Counted from the first letter of the stretch, positions 45,104 to 54,277 are shown. The stretch is 64,000 nt of DNA from Deltaproteobacteria bacterium HGW-Deltaproteobacteria-8 (GCA_002840405.1 PHAR01000009.1:147409-211408), one strand, 5' to 3'. Made by a program: numbers and translations. Notes: generated by a model from the letters alone, not told the origin.

Positions 45104-48100
45104 CTATCCCGCACGCTCTGTTGTCGCAATGGCGTATAATTCACCGGCCTCATTCACCAGAGCTGTGGAGGTCAGCCAGACCTCAATCACGGCCCCGCCC
45201 TTGGCCAGCCGCTGTGTGCGGTACGGCTCCAGGACTTTTGCTCCGGCCAGTTGCTGGAGGACCTTGAGCGCATTGGCCCTATTACTCTCCGGTATTCTGT
45301 CGTGGACGTTCATGGCCAGGGCCTCGGCCTCGGTCCAACCATACATCCGCATCGCGCCAGGGTTCCAGGCGAGGATGCGCCCTCCCAAATCCTGCACGGT
45401 AATGGCATCTTCGGCATCGCGCACGACCACCGCTAGACGGTGCAGTTCATTGGCCTTGCGCAGCGCCTCCCTGGTCTTGGTCATCTCCGTGATGTCGGAG
45501 AAGGTCAGCACCGCGCCCTCAATGACATTCTCAATCGTGCGATAGGGCCGGATGCGCATGGAGTACCAGTTGCCATCCGTTGTCTGCACCTCAAGCTCCT
45601 TGGGGATAAGAGTGTCCAGCACAGCATGAACATCAGCCACCATATGGTCGTAGTCGACCAAATTGGAAACGGTATGGCCCACGGGACGCCCCACGTCGCT
45701 CGGGATCAGGTTAATGATCTGGGTAGCGAAAGGGGTGAAGCGCAGGATGTGCAGCCTATGGTCTACAAAGACTGTGGCTATGCCGGTGCCAGCAAGTAGG
45801 TTGTTCATGTCGTTGTTGACCTGGGATAAGTCCGCCACCTTGGCTTGCAGCTCGTTGTTGACCGTGGCCAGTTCCTCGTTGACGGATTGCAGCTCTTCCT
45901 TGGAGGTTTCCAGCTCTTCGTTTGTGGACTGGGCCTCCTCATTCAGGGACTGCATTTCCTCGTTGGAGGATTTCAGCTCTTCGTTGGAAGTCTCCAACTC
46001 CTCGATGGTCGACTGGAGGTATTCCTCCTTGACCCGCAACGCCTGCTTGAGCGCCTCGACACTTCCGTCAGAGTCGGCGCGCAAGGTTTGCATTTCCTCA
46101 CTGTCATCCGGTGCGGCCAGAGACTGGTTTTTGTCGGGCGCAAGCGCTTCCTCCAGGATGACCATGTACAGGGGCTCTTCATGGGCCTTGCCGGAACTGG
46201 CCGCCACCAGGCAGATAGTCAGGTTGACCAGGGTATGGTGCCCGTTGGTTTTAACGCGCAGGTTTGGGCAAAGCACGATCTCCTTGGTCATCACGGCCTT
46301 GTGCAAGGCCACAGTCAATTCGTGCCGGAGTCCTTCGCGGGCCGTTTTCAGGATGTTGTTGATTCCAGCCTCTCCAGGTGCCAGTTCGAGGTACCTTCCT
46401 GTGCGACCGTGGAGATAGAAGATGTCGCCTTTGCCATTGATCAAAGCGCCACAAGGCACGATTTGCTGCAAGAGGGTCTGCTCGGCCAGTTCCTTCAGCG
46501 ACCGTTTTGCAGGGAAGGCCGTTTCCCCAGGGGACTGCGGCAGCGCCACATTCATGGCGCTCACTGGTGGCAGGAACCGGCCCAGGCCCGCGCGCTGCAG
46601 AGTGTGTATTTCCTCTTTGCGCTGGTACAGCTTGAGCTTGCGGTCCACCACCGCAAACAGGTCAAGAGCCTCTCCCACGTTCTCCGAGGTGCCCAGGAAG
46701 AGAAACCCGCCAGGGTTCAGGGCGTAGTGGAACAGGGGTATGAGTTTCTTCTGCAAGTCCCCGCTCAAATAGATCATGAGGTTGCGGCAACTGATGAGGT
46801 CGAGCTTGGAAAATGGCGGGTCCTTGATCATGCTGTGCTCGGAGAAGACCAGCATGTCGCGGATGCCCTTGTGGATGCGGTACGCGCCGCCGCCAGGCTC
46901 AAGGGTGAAGAACCGCGCCAGCCGTTCTGGCGAGATGTCCGCCGCGATGCTGGCCGGATAGACCCCAGCCCGCGCCGTGGCAATGGCCTGGCGGTCGATG
47001 TCCGAGGCGAAGACCTGCACTGTGAAGCTCTGCTTTAGATGATCCTGGCGCTCGGCCAGCAGGATGGCCAGGGAGTAGGCCTCCTCACCAGTGGAGCAGC
47101 CAGCGGTCCAAATGCGGACCGTGTCGCAAGAGCGCTTGCCCGCAAAGAGCTTGGGGATGACCTGCTCTTCAAGCACGTGAAAGGCTTCCGGGTCGCGGAA
47201 GAAATTGGTCACGCCGATGAGCAGGTCGCGGAAGAGCGCTTCCACCTCGGCCGGAGACTGCTGCGCATACTTGACGTATTCACCCATGCTTTTGAGTTGG
47301 TGCACGGCCATGCGCCGCTCAATGCGGCGGTTGATGGTGCCTGCCTTGTACTTTGAAAAGTCATTGCCGGTCTGGGCGCGCAGCAGGATGAAGAGCTTTT
47401 TCAGCGTGTTCTCGGTGTTCGCTTCCGGGACAGTGGTGGTCCCTGGAGGCTTAGTGTAGGCGCGCGAGGCGTAGTCCATGAGCTGGGCAGCCATCTCGGC
47501 TGGCGGCAGCTCAAAGTCCACTAGCCCGGTGCCCAGGGCGCTGCGGGGCATGCCGTCGAACTCGGTGGAGGCGGGGTTCTGGGCCATGACCATGCCGCCC
47601 TCGGCCTTGATGGCGCGCACACCCAGTGTGCCGTCACTGCCGGTGCCCGAAAGCACGATGCAGATGGCGCGCTCCTGCTGGTCCTGGGCCAGGGAGCGGA
47701 AGAAGAAGTCGATGGGCATGCGCTGGCCGCGCGGGGCAACGGGTTCAAGCAGTTGCAGCGAGCCATTCAAGAGGGCCATGTCACGGCCCGGCGGAATGAT
47801 GTAGGCGCAGTTGGGCTCGACCACCATGCCGTCCTCGACCTCCGTGACCTTCATGCGGGTGTAGCGCTGGACGAGGTCCGTGAGGATGCTTTTGTGGTCC
47901 GGGGCCAGGTGCTGCACCAGCACAAAGGCCATGCCCGGATCAACGTCTGCGGGCATGCCGGAGAAGAAGGCCTCGAAAGCCGCCAAGCCCCCAGCCGAAG
48001 CGCCAATTCCGACAATGGGGAAGAGGACTGGGCTGGCTGACTGGTGGCCGCCAGAGGTCGGTTCCGTCTTGGGCGATGCATCCGCAGGGTGGCTGCCCAT

Positions 48101-48127
48101 CTTCGTAGGCTTGGCGCTTTTCGTCAT
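45104..48127 (-). CDS. CheB-CheR fusion with coiled coil and PAS domains
   Basis: 1007 residues. The N-terminal CheB methylesterase (about 36-225) has Ser in GIGASAGG, His in [10 protein letters not shown] and Asp in GTGSDGTLG. CheR methyltransferase follows (about 240-490: [41 protein letters not shown]). After a PAS-like part (about 515-640) there is a long coiled coil of repeated [18 protein letters not shown] units (about 670-745) and two PAS domains (about 755-880 and 895-1000). The N-terminal receiver of normal CheB is absent. Such proteins signal together with hybrid kinases; the one downstream is broken. It lies inside the island. Confidence 0.9.
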   Translation of the reverse strand: MTKSAKPTKMGSHPADASPKTEPTSGGHQSASPVLFPIVGIGASAGGLAAFEAFFSGMPADVDPGMAFVLVQHLAPDHKSILTDLVQRYTRMKVTEVEDGMVVEPNCAYIIPPGRDMALLNGSLQLLEPVAPRGQRMPIDFFFRSLAQDQQERAICIVLSGTGSDGTLGVRAIKAEGGMVMAQNPASTEFDGMPRSALGTGLVDFELPPAEMAAQLMDYASRAYTKPPGTTTVPEANTENTLKKLFILLRAQTGNDFSKYKAGTINRRIERRMAVHQLKSMGEYVKYAQQSPAEVEALFRDLLIGVTNFFRDPEAFHVLEEQVIPKLFAGKRSCDTVRIWTAGCSTGEEAYSLAILLAERQDHLKQSFTVQVFASDIDRQAIATARAGVYPASIAADISPERLARFFTLEPGGGAYRIHKGIRDMLVFSEHSMIKDPPFSKLDLISCRNLMIYLSGDLQKKLIPLFHYALNPGGFLFLGTSENVGEALDLFAVVDRKLKLYQRKEEIHTLQRAGLGRFLPPVSAMNVALPQSPGETAFPAKRSLKELAEQTLLQQIVPCGALINGKGDIFYLHGRTGRYLELAPGEAGINNILKTAREGLRHELTVALHKAVMTKEIVLCPNLRVKTNGHHTLVNLTICLVAASSGKAHEEPLYMVILEEALAPDKNQSLAAPDDSEEMQTLRADSDGSVEALKQALRVKEEYLQSTIEELETSNEELKSSNEEMQSLNEEAQSTNEELETSKEELQSVNEELATVNNELQAKVADLSQVNNDMNNLLAGTGIATVFVDHRLHILRFTPFATQIINLIPSDVGRPVGHTVSNLVDYDHMVADVHAVLDTLIPKELEVQTTDGNWYSMRIRPYRTIENVIEGAVLTFSDITEMTKTREALRKANELHRLAVVVRDAEDAITVQDLGGRILAWNPGAMRMYGWTEAEALAMNVHDRIPESNRANALKVLQQLAGAKVLEPYRTQRLAKGGAVIEVWLTSTALVNEAGELYAIATTERAG

Positions 48128-48502
48128 GGTTCACCTTCGTGGAAGGGAGCACGCACGGTGGTGCTCAACCGCCCGGCAGTTGTGGTATAGGCAGAGGCTG
48201 TGACTATACTGCCTCAGCAAATAGAAGTTACATGTGTCCAGCGAGTATGTCGAGGGCCAACAGGAAATAGAGAGAGTAAACAATGCCAGCGAATTCATAC
48301 ATTATCTATGTATACCGTGCCAAGATTCCCAGCAATGCTTCCTGTCCCAGGCCCTGGGGGCAAATTTTCAAAAGGCCCTCAGTATCCTGTTATAAGAAGA
48401 CAAGGAGACTTCTAAGCCCTTCCTCCCAGCCGCCCTGAGCAGTGTTGCTCTCGGCGGCTTTCTCATTTGCTCAACGCCCAAGCCAGATGGAGGTCATCAA
48501 CC
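48128..48502. other. Intergenic region with a hairpin
   Basis: 375 bases between divergent genes. AGCCGCC (48428-48434) and GGCGGCT (48453-48459), with inner GAGCA/TTGCTC pairing, form a terminator-like hairpin followed by TTCTC. A 35-codon frame at 48308-48415 has no support. CCCTGGGGGCAAATT at 48352 repeats 36455. Confidence 0.45.
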
Positions 48503-49177
48503 ATGAATAGGGCATTGCTGGAGAAGCCGTTTTTAGCTGCGGAGATTCGCCATAGGGAAGGCGGCAATGGCAAAATCTTAGACTACGTCGAAGGCCATGT
48601 TGTCGTGGCGCGACTCAATGACGCCTTCGATGGCAACTGGGATTTCATCGTGAAGAGCTTCGACGTTAACGAAGCCCGTGGCGAAGTCCTCGTGGTCGGA
48701 CGTCTCACCGCCGAAGGCATCACCAAGATGCAGTTTGGGAGTAGCTCCATCACACGCCACAAAACGACCAAGGAGCCGGTCTCCATCGCAGACGACCTCA
48801 AGGCGGCGGCAACCGATGCGCTTAAGAAGTGCGCGACGCTCTTTGGGGTGGCTCTGAGCCTGCATGGCGGGAAGCACGAAGCCAGAACTCAGCCCGCCCC
48901 CAGTGCTGAGCCTCTTCCTGCGGCGACTCCCACCCCCACCGCGCATGCCCCTGGCAGGCTCTCTTCCAAGCAGCACTCCTACCTGCTCACACTCTCCCGT
49001 GGCCATGGACTAACCCGTCGCGAAGTGGACGCTCTGTGCATCGAGCGCTTTGGCGTCGTTCTCGACCATGTTACCCGCTCTGAGGCTTCCCTCCTGATCG
49101 AGGAGTTCAACAACCCCGAGCCCCAGTCCCAGACGCAGCAGCAGCCTGAACGTCGCACCGTAGGAGGTGTCCATTGA
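48503..49177 (+). CDS. Rad52/Rad22-type single-strand annealing protein
   Basis: 224 residues. The N-terminal 125 residues (VEGHVVVARLNDAFDGNWDF, SITRHKTTKEPVSIADDLKAAATDALKKCATLFG in parts) match the Rad52-like annealing core, where GDD/ADD-LKAAATDALKKCA is the hallmark. A Pro/Thr-rich linker (about 130-158) leads to a short helical C-terminal domain. Phage-borne proteins of this family anneal complementary strands together with a partner exonuclease. GGAGG precedes ATG 48503. Its stop overlaps the TTG start of the nuclease gene. Confidence 0.85.
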   Translation: MNRALLEKPFLAAEIRHREGGNGKILDYVEGHVVVARLNDAFDGNWDFIVKSFDVNEARGEVLVVGRLTAEGITKMQFGSSSITRHKTTKEPVSIADDLKAAATDALKKCATLFGVALSLHGGKHEARTQPAPSAEPLPAATPTPTAHAPGRLSSKQHSYLLTLSRGHGLTRREVDALCIERFGVVLDHVTRSEASLLIEEFNNPEPQSQTQQQPERRTVGGVH

Positions 49178-50001
49178 CCAGGAACGCAGCCCTCGCTGAG
49201 CTTCAGAATTCACTGCACGTCTCCCACGGCCAGGTGTTCAGTTATCTCGCGTGTGGGCTGAAGTACCGGTTCCAGTACGTCGAGCGCCGTCCCCCTGAGC
49301 GCCTGTCCATATCTCTGCCCTTTGGCAAGGCAATCCACGCATCGCTTGAGCGCTACTACCTAAGCCTCCAGCAGGGCATCACCGAGCCCCTGGACATCCT
49401 GGAGGACCTCTTCGCCGAGCAGCTGGCAGGGGAGATCCAGGCAACAGACGTGCCCGTGATCTTCAAGAAGGAGACGCAGGACCTGGGGTCTGCCATCACC
49501 ATGGGCAGGAACATGCTGAAGGTCTTCCATGAGGAGGTGGATCTCGGTGACGCTGAGGTGGTGGCCGTGGAACTGCCTCTCTCAGCTACGCTCTACTCAG
49601 GCGAGGCCAGAGCCACCGAGTACCAGCTGGTTGGCGTCATCGACCTGCTCCTGCGGGATGGGCAGGGCAACCTGATTGTCACGGATCACAAGACCGCAGC
49701 CCAGCAGAAGAGCCAGTCCGCCGTGGACGATGACCTACAGCTGACCGCTTACAGCTACCTGCTCACTGCCGGGGGCCATGCTCCGGCCCTCTCGAACACC
49801 CGGTGCAGAATGGATGTCCTTCGCAAGCTCAAGACGCCCAAATTCGAGCGCTACGACACCATCAGGACAGCCAGAGACAGAAGGCGCTTTGCCAAGATAG
49901 CCGAGGGAGCCTTGGCTGGCATCGACGCCCGCATCTTCGTGCCTACGCGGGGCTGGCTCTGTTCCGACTGTGCCCACCGCCGGGCCTGCGAAGCTTGGTA
50001 G
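49174..50001 (+). CDS. PD-(D/E)XK nuclease, Cas4/RecB-like, with four Cys
   Basis: 275 residues. It starts at TTG 49174 behind an ideal AGGAGG. The nuclease core has GKAIHASLERYY, then VGVIDLLLRDGQGNLIVTDHKT, where Asp-...-Asp-x-Lys forms the catalytic site, and QLTAYSYLL (motif QxxxY). One Cys near residue 27 (YLACGLKYRF) and three at the C-terminus (CSDCAHRRAC) fit the iron-sulfur cluster of Cas4/AddB-type exonucleases. With the Rad52-type protein it forms an exonuclease-annealase pair like those of phages. Not a CRISPR gene here: no array or other cas gene is present. Confidence 0.85.
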   Translation: MTRNAALAELQNSLHVSHGQVFSYLACGLKYRFQYVERRPPERLSISLPFGKAIHASLERYYLSLQQGITEPLDILEDLFAEQLAGEIQATDVPVIFKKETQDLGSAITMGRNMLKVFHEEVDLGDAEVVAVELPLSATLYSGEARATEYQLVGVIDLLLRDGQGNLIVTDHKTAAQQKSQSAVDDDLQLTAYSYLLTAGGHAPALSNTRCRMDVLRKLKTPKFERYDTIRTARDRRRFAKIAEGALAGIDARIFVPTRGWLCSDCAHRRACEAW

Positions 50002-50100
50002 CCCCCCTCCAGTCCATCAGCTCAACCCCATGCTGCCCTTCCCGGTCTTCCCACCGTGAGGGGCTTTGTCGTTTCTGAACCCCAACCAAGGAGAAAGCCC

Positions 50101-51042
50101 ATGAGAGGCACAACCACCCTTGAGGCCCTTGTTGGCCGCGTGCACATGCAGAGCCGGGGCAACCACGACCAGGTCATACCCGTCGCGGACATCGAGTTCG
50201 AGAGCCTGGGCACCGCCAGGATTAGCGGCAAGGAAGTTGCCGTGCTGCCCAGCGCGCAGAGGCTGGTGGCCAACAAGCTGCGCATTCCGATGACCTACCT
50301 GGAGCGTTGCCCCCAGGACCTTCAGGCCCACAACCTCAACCACTGGGTCAAGGAGGAGGCCAAGGGACGCGACACGTTGTTCTGCCGGTTCTCTGGTGAT
50401 GCTCTGAGGGCTTGCTTCACTGACAGGTACACCGCCATTGATCACATCGAGATCCTCTACAAGATGCTGGAGCACGGCTTTGCGGCCACCCAGGAAGTCC
50501 AGTTCTCGCTCGACGAGTCCCTGATGCTGGTCAAGGTGCCGCACTATGACTCCACCTTCTCCGTGGCTCCCAGAGACCGGATTGTCCCCGGCGTCAGCCT
50601 GGGCAATAGCGAAGTCGGCACCCTGGCGTTTTGCCTGGAAGCCTACTTCTACCGCCTCATCTGTTCGAACGGCTTGATAGCCTTGGCAGCGGCGGCATCT
50701 TCGCGGTTCCGACATACCAGTCGCAGAGCTCTGACTGAGTTCCCGGAATTGCTCGGCCAGGTTGTTGCAGAGTCAGGTCGGAGCCAGAACCAGTTCATGA
50801 TCTCGACCCAGACGCCGGTGGCCAACCCGCAGGAGACCTTCACCCGATTGAACACCCAGTTTTTGCTGACCAAGAAGATGGCTGAAGCTGTGGAGCGTGC
50901 TTGGCCCCTGGAGGAGGGCGCGACCATGTTCAACGTGATCAATGCGTACACGCGGGCGGCTCAGGACGAGGCTCTAGACGTGGAGGAGAGCATGCATTTG
51001 GAAAGAATTGGAGGCCTAGTGCTGTCCATGGTCCGTCAGTAG
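50101..51042 (+). CDS. DUF932 phage/plasmid-like protein
   Basis: 313 residues. The block order RFSGDALRACFTDRYTAIDHIEI, MLVKVPH, GVSLGNSEVGTLAFCLEAYFYRLICSNGL matches the DUF932 (phage/plasmid-like) family, whose role is unknown but which travels with annealases and nucleases in mobile elements. AAGGAGAAAGCCC precedes ATG 50101. It follows the nuclease gene by 99 bases and belongs to the same probable recombination operon. Confidence 0.82.
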   Translation: MRGTTTLEALVGRVHMQSRGNHDQVIPVADIEFESLGTARISGKEVAVLPSAQRLVANKLRIPMTYLERCPQDLQAHNLNHWVKEEAKGRDTLFCRFSGDALRACFTDRYTAIDHIEILYKMLEHGFAATQEVQFSLDESLMLVKVPHYDSTFSVAPRDRIVPGVSLGNSEVGTLAFCLEAYFYRLICSNGLIALAAAASSRFRHTSRRALTEFPELLGQVVAESGRSQNQFMISTQTPVANPQETFTRLNTQFLLTKKMAEAVERAWPLEEGATMFNVINAYTRAAQDEALDVEESMHLERIGGLVLSMVRQ

Positions 51043-51049
51043 GCTCGGC

Positions 51050-51217
51050 ATGAGTGACCATACGTTCACACTGGCCTTTGAACTCTACAAGCAGATCATG
51101 GTTCATGCCACCGGCCACCCGGCCAAGGTCCTGGCCGTTGGAGTTGCGGCTTCCGTGGTCTTCGTCGCTGCAAGCATCGGGTACGGGATCAAGGAGAGGC
51201 TTTGTCGGGAGGAGTAG
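51050..51217 (+). CDS. Small single-span membrane protein
   Basis: 55 residues starting 7 bases after the DUF932 stop. One hydrophobic helix, about residues 29-47 (VLAVGVAASVVFVAASIGY), followed by a basic end (GIKERLCREE), so the C-terminus should face the cytoplasm. Start weak in ribosome binding site, but composition, spacing and the terminator after it support a real gene. Function unknown. Confidence 0.5.
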   Translation: MSDHTFTLAFELYKQIMVHATGHPAKVLAVGVAASVVFVAASIGYGIKERLCREE

Positions 51218-51239
51218 CCGCAAATAATCGCAAAGCTAT

Positions 51240-51280
51240 GCGCCTCCACCTCACTACATGTGAGGTGGAGGCGCTGACTT
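51240..51280. terminator. Strong terminator after the recombination genes
   Basis: A perfect 15-bp stem (51240-51254 with 51260-51274) around a 5-base loop, followed by TGACTTTT. It closes the recombination operon just before the arsR promoter. Confidence 0.88.
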
Positions 51281-51341
51281 TTCGGTGCTGGAGCACCAAA
51301 TACTTTTGGACCGGCTCTACGTTCGGCGTAAGTGCTCCGGC

Positions 51342-51385
51342 TTGACAACCCCACTGTCCATCACCATATTGCTTTTTAGCGATAT
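51342..51385 (+). promoter_or_regulatory. arsR promoter with ArsR operator
   Basis: TTGACA (51342-51347), 17 bases, CATATT (51365-51370). The inverted repeat ATATTGCTTTTTAGCGATAT (51366-51385) overlaps the -10 box and the start of transcription. It has the ATAT...ATAT form of ArsR/SmtB operators and recurs at 52182. Confidence 0.75.
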
Positions 51386-51395
51386 GGAGGTAGCC

Positions 51396-51734
51396 ATGAA
51401 ACAGCTCACCAAAGTCATGAAAGCCCTGTCCGATCCTGGCCGGGTCAAGATTCTCAAAATGCTGGAACGTCGAGAGATGTGTGTTTGCGAAATGCGGCAC
51501 GCCCTTGGCTTGGCGCAGCCAACGGTGTCCAAGCACCTCAAGGAGCTGGTCGAGGCCGGGCTCATAGAGGGGCGCAAGGATGCTCAGTGGACGAACTATG
51601 CGCTCACCAGAGGCGAGGCCTCGGCCTATTCGGCGGCCATGCTGGGCCAGCTGCGCGGCTGGCTGAACGACGACGAGGAGATGCGCGTATTCCTGGACAA
51701 GGCGGAAACCATCCGCAGGGAAGATCTGTTTTGA
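51396..51734 (+). CDS. arsR: ArsR-family metal(loid)-responsive repressor
   Basis: 112 residues. Winged helix-turn-helix with ALSDPGRVKILKML and LGLAQPTVSKHLKELVEAGLI. In helix alpha-3 the metal site reads EMCVCEM, the CVC box of As(III)/Sb(III)-sensing ArsR proteins. It should leave DNA on binding trivalent arsenicals or similar soft metals. GGAGG is 7 bases before ATG 51396; the operator lies directly upstream, so it represses itself. Confidence 0.92.
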   Translation: MKQLTKVMKALSDPGRVKILKMLERREMCVCEMRHALGLAQPTVSKHLKELVEAGLIEGRKDAQWTNYALTRGEASAYSAAMLGQLRGWLNDDEEMRVFLDKAETIRREDLF

Positions 51735-51768
51735 GCGTGGCCGAGCCACGAATGAAGGAGTCTCAGTC

Positions 51769-52085
51769 ATGAAGCCAATCAATCTCGAGGGGCCCCAAAG
51801 CGGCCTGTTGAGCCTGCAAGGCGGAATGCGTGCCCGCACAGGCCTCGCAGCCAGCGATGGGGCTGCCTGTGCGCCGTATCGTTCTCACCCTGGCCGCCCT
51901 GGTCGTTTTGGTGGCTGGTGTACGACGCCCTTCCCGGGCTGTCCCGCTGGTTGAACTATGACGTGCTGGGCATCGCCCAAGGCAGTCACCGGGCCGAGAG
52001 CGTTGAGTTCTTCTTGTATGGCACGCCCAAGGTGCTCATGTTGTTGACCTTGGTGGTCTTTGGCGTGGGCATCATCCGCCCTGCA
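51769..52085 (+). pseudogene. Remnant of an ArsP-type permease
   Basis: A start with AAGGAG (51769) follows arsR by 34 bases. The frame breaks near 51915: RRIVLTLAALVVLVA in one frame continues as LVYDALPGLSRWLNYDVLG in the next, then SVEFFLYGTPKVLMLLTLVVFGVGIIRP. This is the N-terminal region of ArsP/DUF318 permeases (about 100 of some 300-400 residues). After IIRP (about 52081) homology ends abruptly. So the gene has one frameshift and lacks most of its length; it was probably the organoarsenical exporter of this ArsR unit. Confidence 0.72.
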
Positions 52086-52181
52086 CGTGCAACTTTTTGC
52101 ATGTGCAATCCCGTTTAGCGAACTCTAACACTGCACATATATTTTAATATGCTTGAATAATGGGGTTATTGCGCGGCATGC

Positions 52182-52201
52182 TAATTGCTAAATAGCGATA
52201 T
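52182..52201 (+). promoter_or_regulatory. Second ArsR operator, upstream of the thioredoxin operon
   Basis: TAATTGCTAAATAGCGATAT matches the operator at 51366 in 16 of 20 bases, including TAGCGATAT. It lies about 100 bases before the small thioredoxin gene at 52305 and should put that operon under ArsR control. The region 52086-52304 has no gene. Confidence 0.7.
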
Positions 52202-52304
52202 AGAAACATGCAGCTTTGCACATGCGGGCATAATCCCCACAGCTTGCTTGAGGCAACGGGCTTGTCCCGTCCTGGTGAATCACCCGCGACATTGGGAGGA
52301 TGCG

Positions 52305-52538
52305 ATGGAAATTAAGGTGCTGGGTCCTGGCTGCCAGAAATGTCACGAAACGGAGAAGGTCGTCCGCGAGGCCTTGGCTGACTCCGGCGTGGCCGCAAAC
52401 GTAATGAAGGTTTCCGACTTTCAGGAGATTGCCATGCTGGGCGTGTTCGCCACCCCGGCTGTGGTCATCGACGGTCAGGTGAAGGTGAGCGGCAAGGTGC
52501 CCACGAAGAAAGACGTTCTGGCCTGGATCAGCAAATGA
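52305..52538 (+). CDS. Small thioredoxin-fold redox protein (CxxC)
   Basis: 77 residues, cytoplasmic. MEIKVLGPGCQKCHETEKVV carries the active site CQKC, and FATPAVVIDG has the cis-Pro. It is the 'thioredoxin_3/redox-active disulfide protein 2' type commonly found after ArsP-type permease genes. GGGAGGATGCG precedes the ATG. Probably the cytoplasmic thiol donor of the unit. The DGC-protein gene follows after 24 bases. Confidence 0.88.
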   Translation: MEIKVLGPGCQKCHETEKVVREALADSGVAANVMKVSDFQEIAMLGVFATPAVVIDGQVKVSGKVPTKKDVLAWISK

Positions 52539-52562
52539 CCACGAGCGAGCAAGGAGAAATAT

Positions 52563-53000
52563 ATGTCCAAAAGTTGTTGTTCTTCCTCAAAGCAGCGGAT
52601 GATTCTGGCCTGTTCCGGCGGGTCCAATGTGGGCCAAGCCACGAACCAGGCGGCCGTTGAACTGACCCGCGAGGGTTTTGGCAAAATGTACTGCTTGGTC
52701 GGCATCGGCGCAGGGCTCCAGGGTTTTGTCCAGTCCGCGCGCGACGTGGAGGAAATGGTCGTCCTCGACGGTTGCCCCGTGGGTTGCGCCAAGGCCATTC
52801 TGGACCGCGAAGGCATTTCGCCTGGGCGCTATGTCGTCGCCACGGCTCTGGGAATTGAGAAGGTCAAAGACCCGCAGCTCATCGTGCGAGAAGAAGACGT
52901 GCAGCGCATCAAGGACGCCGCGCGCGAGGGCGCAGGGGCTGCCAGCCCGGACTCTGCCCGCGCTGCGACCGCATCCTGCGGCTGCTCCGGCAAAGCCTAA
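52563..53000 (+). CDS. DGC-domain Cys-rich putative zinc-binding protein
   Basis: 145 residues. LACSGGSNVGQATNQAAVEL and VLDGCPVGCAK are the blocks of the DGC family (named after the Asp-Gly-Cys). Further Cys clusters stand at both ends (SCCSSS near the N-terminus, SCGCSGKA at the C-terminus), suited to bind soft metals. Biochemical role unknown; such genes are found with arsenic and permease clusters. AGCAAGGAGAAATAT precedes ATG 52563. Confidence 0.85.
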   Translation: MSKSCCSSSKQRMILACSGGSNVGQATNQAAVELTREGFGKMYCLVGIGAGLQGFVQSARDVEEMVVLDGCPVGCAKAILDREGISPGRYVVATALGIEKVKDPQLIVREEDVQRIKDAAREGAGAASPDSARAATASCGCSGKA

Positions 53001-53025
53001 ACGGATTGGCCAGGCGGGACAGGGC

Positions 53026-53454
53026 ATGATGATCCAGGACGTAAGCCGCGTGCTCCTCGGGGGCCTGCTGTTCACGGCGAGCCTTGTAAAGGTGTGCCAG
53101 CCGGAGCAATTTACCCGCGTGGTGGTGAGCTATGGCATCGTCCCGGAGCCCTGGGTTCTGCCTGTCAGTATGGGCCTGCCCTTTGTTGAGATGATCCTTG
53201 GCAGCTTGCTCGTTTTCGGATTCTGCCAGGGCTTCGCCCTGAGCGCGACGGCGCTGCTCTCCACCGGCGCCCTGGTTGCCCTGGTCCAGGGCGTCGGTGT
53301 GGTCTGCTTGCTTCAGCGAACGCTGGAACTCGGTCGGCGCTATGATTCCCTGCACATGGTCTGGCACGCGATGTTCGCCAGCCTTGCCCTGGGGCTGCTG
53401 ATCCGGGAACTCGCCACGCGCCCTCCCGCTTCCCGTGCCACCAGTCCCCCTTGA
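53026..53454 (+). CDS. DoxX/MauE-like membrane protein
   Basis: 142 residues with four membrane segments (about 6-22, 42-63, 70-92, 108-126). The opening VSRVLLGGLLFTASLVKVCQPE and the GLPFVEMILGSLLVFG block fit the DoxX/MauE family, whose members accompany periplasmic thiol and disulfide enzymes. Starts 25 bases after the DGC gene. It may bring quinone electrons to the thiol proteins of this unit; that is inference from MauE/DoxD relatives. Confidence 0.75.
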   Translation: MMIQDVSRVLLGGLLFTASLVKVCQPEQFTRVVVSYGIVPEPWVLPVSMGLPFVEMILGSLLVFGFCQGFALSATALLSTGALVALVQGVGVVCLLQRTLELGRRYDSLHMVWHAMFASLALGLLIRELATRPPASRATSPP

Positions 53455-53530
53455 ATACATCCGGCTCCGTAATGGCTGAGTGTGTCGACCCAACGCCTTG
53501 TGTTTGCATTCACCAGTAAAGGACTCGCCC

Positions 53531-54277
53531 ATGTGGATTGTTCGCCCCGCGTTGCACCAACCTTACACCTTCGTCGTGGCGGCACTGCTACCCCTGATGC
53601 TGACACTTTTCCTTATCACCCCCGGTGTGGCCCTTTCTGCTCAGCCGAGCGCAAGCGGCCAAGGCCTTGAAGGGTCAGAAAAGGCTCCTCGCTTGGTCAC
53701 CATCCTCGTCTTGGGCGACAGCGTCACGGCTGGTTACGGCCTGCCCATCGAACAGTCCTTCCCCAGTGTTCTCGAGTCCATGCTGCTGAAAAGTGGTTAT
53801 GCGGTGAAGGTTATCAACGGAGGTGTCAGCGGGGACACCACTACGGAAGGGCGCACCCGGCTGCCCACCTATTTCCTACCCTCTTCTCAAAACAGACCGG
53901 ATATCGTGATCATAGAACTGGGAGCGAATGACGGATTGCAAAGAAGAGACCCCACCGTGATTGAAGCAAACCTGGATGCCATGTTGGCGAGGATACAAGC
54001 CGAAGGGGCCCGAATTCTACTGATTGGAGCGCGCGCGGTGCGCAACAACAGCCCAGAATACATAGAAGTCTTTTCTGCTATTTTCCCTCGATTGGCGGCC
54101 AAGCACAACGCTACGTTGTATCCGCTCCTCGGTACGGGCATCTTAGGGAACTTAGAACTCGTACAGCAAGACAGGTCGCACCCGAATGAGAAAGGTGCCC
54201 GGATCATCGCCCAAAACCTCTACCCGCTTGTCGCCGAATTGATTGCGCAAATCGTGCGCCAGCCTCAGGGGCATTAA
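53531..54277 (+). CDS. TesA-like SGNH hydrolase, exported
   Basis: 248 residues. A long hydrophobic N-terminus (about 12-34) serves as signal peptide or anchor. SGNH blocks: GDSVTAGYGLP (Ser), NGGVSGDTT (Gly), IELGANDGLQ (Asn), and RSHPNEKGARI (His with Asp). TesA-type enzymes hydrolyse acyl-CoA, esters and lysophospholipids in the periplasm. Why it sits in a metal/thiol unit is unclear. The periplasmic thioredoxin gene follows after 23 bases. Confidence 0.85.
   Translation: MWIVRPALHQPYTFVVAALLPLMLTLFLITPGVALSAQPSASGQGLEGSEKAPRLVTILVLGDSVTAGYGLPIEQSFPSVLESMLLKSGYAVKVINGGVSGDTTTEGRTRLPTYFLPSSQNRPDIVIIELGANDGLQRRDPTVIEANLDAMLARIQAEGARILLIGARAVRNNSPEYIEVFSAIFPRLAAKHNATLYPLLGTGILGNLELVQQDRSHPNEKGARIIAQNLYPLVAELIAQIVRQPQGH

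Noticed and set aside
36455..48366. 15-base repeat CCCTGGGGGCAAATT (36455 and 48352) as att sites of a nested element
   Set aside because: Short, partly low-complexity, and no integrase is associated with either copy in the right place. Chance or a terminator-like stem is as likely.
48308..48415. 35-codon frame followed by a hairpin, possible leader peptide
   Set aside because: No regulatory codon run or start signal; the hairpin at 48428 is enough to explain the structure.
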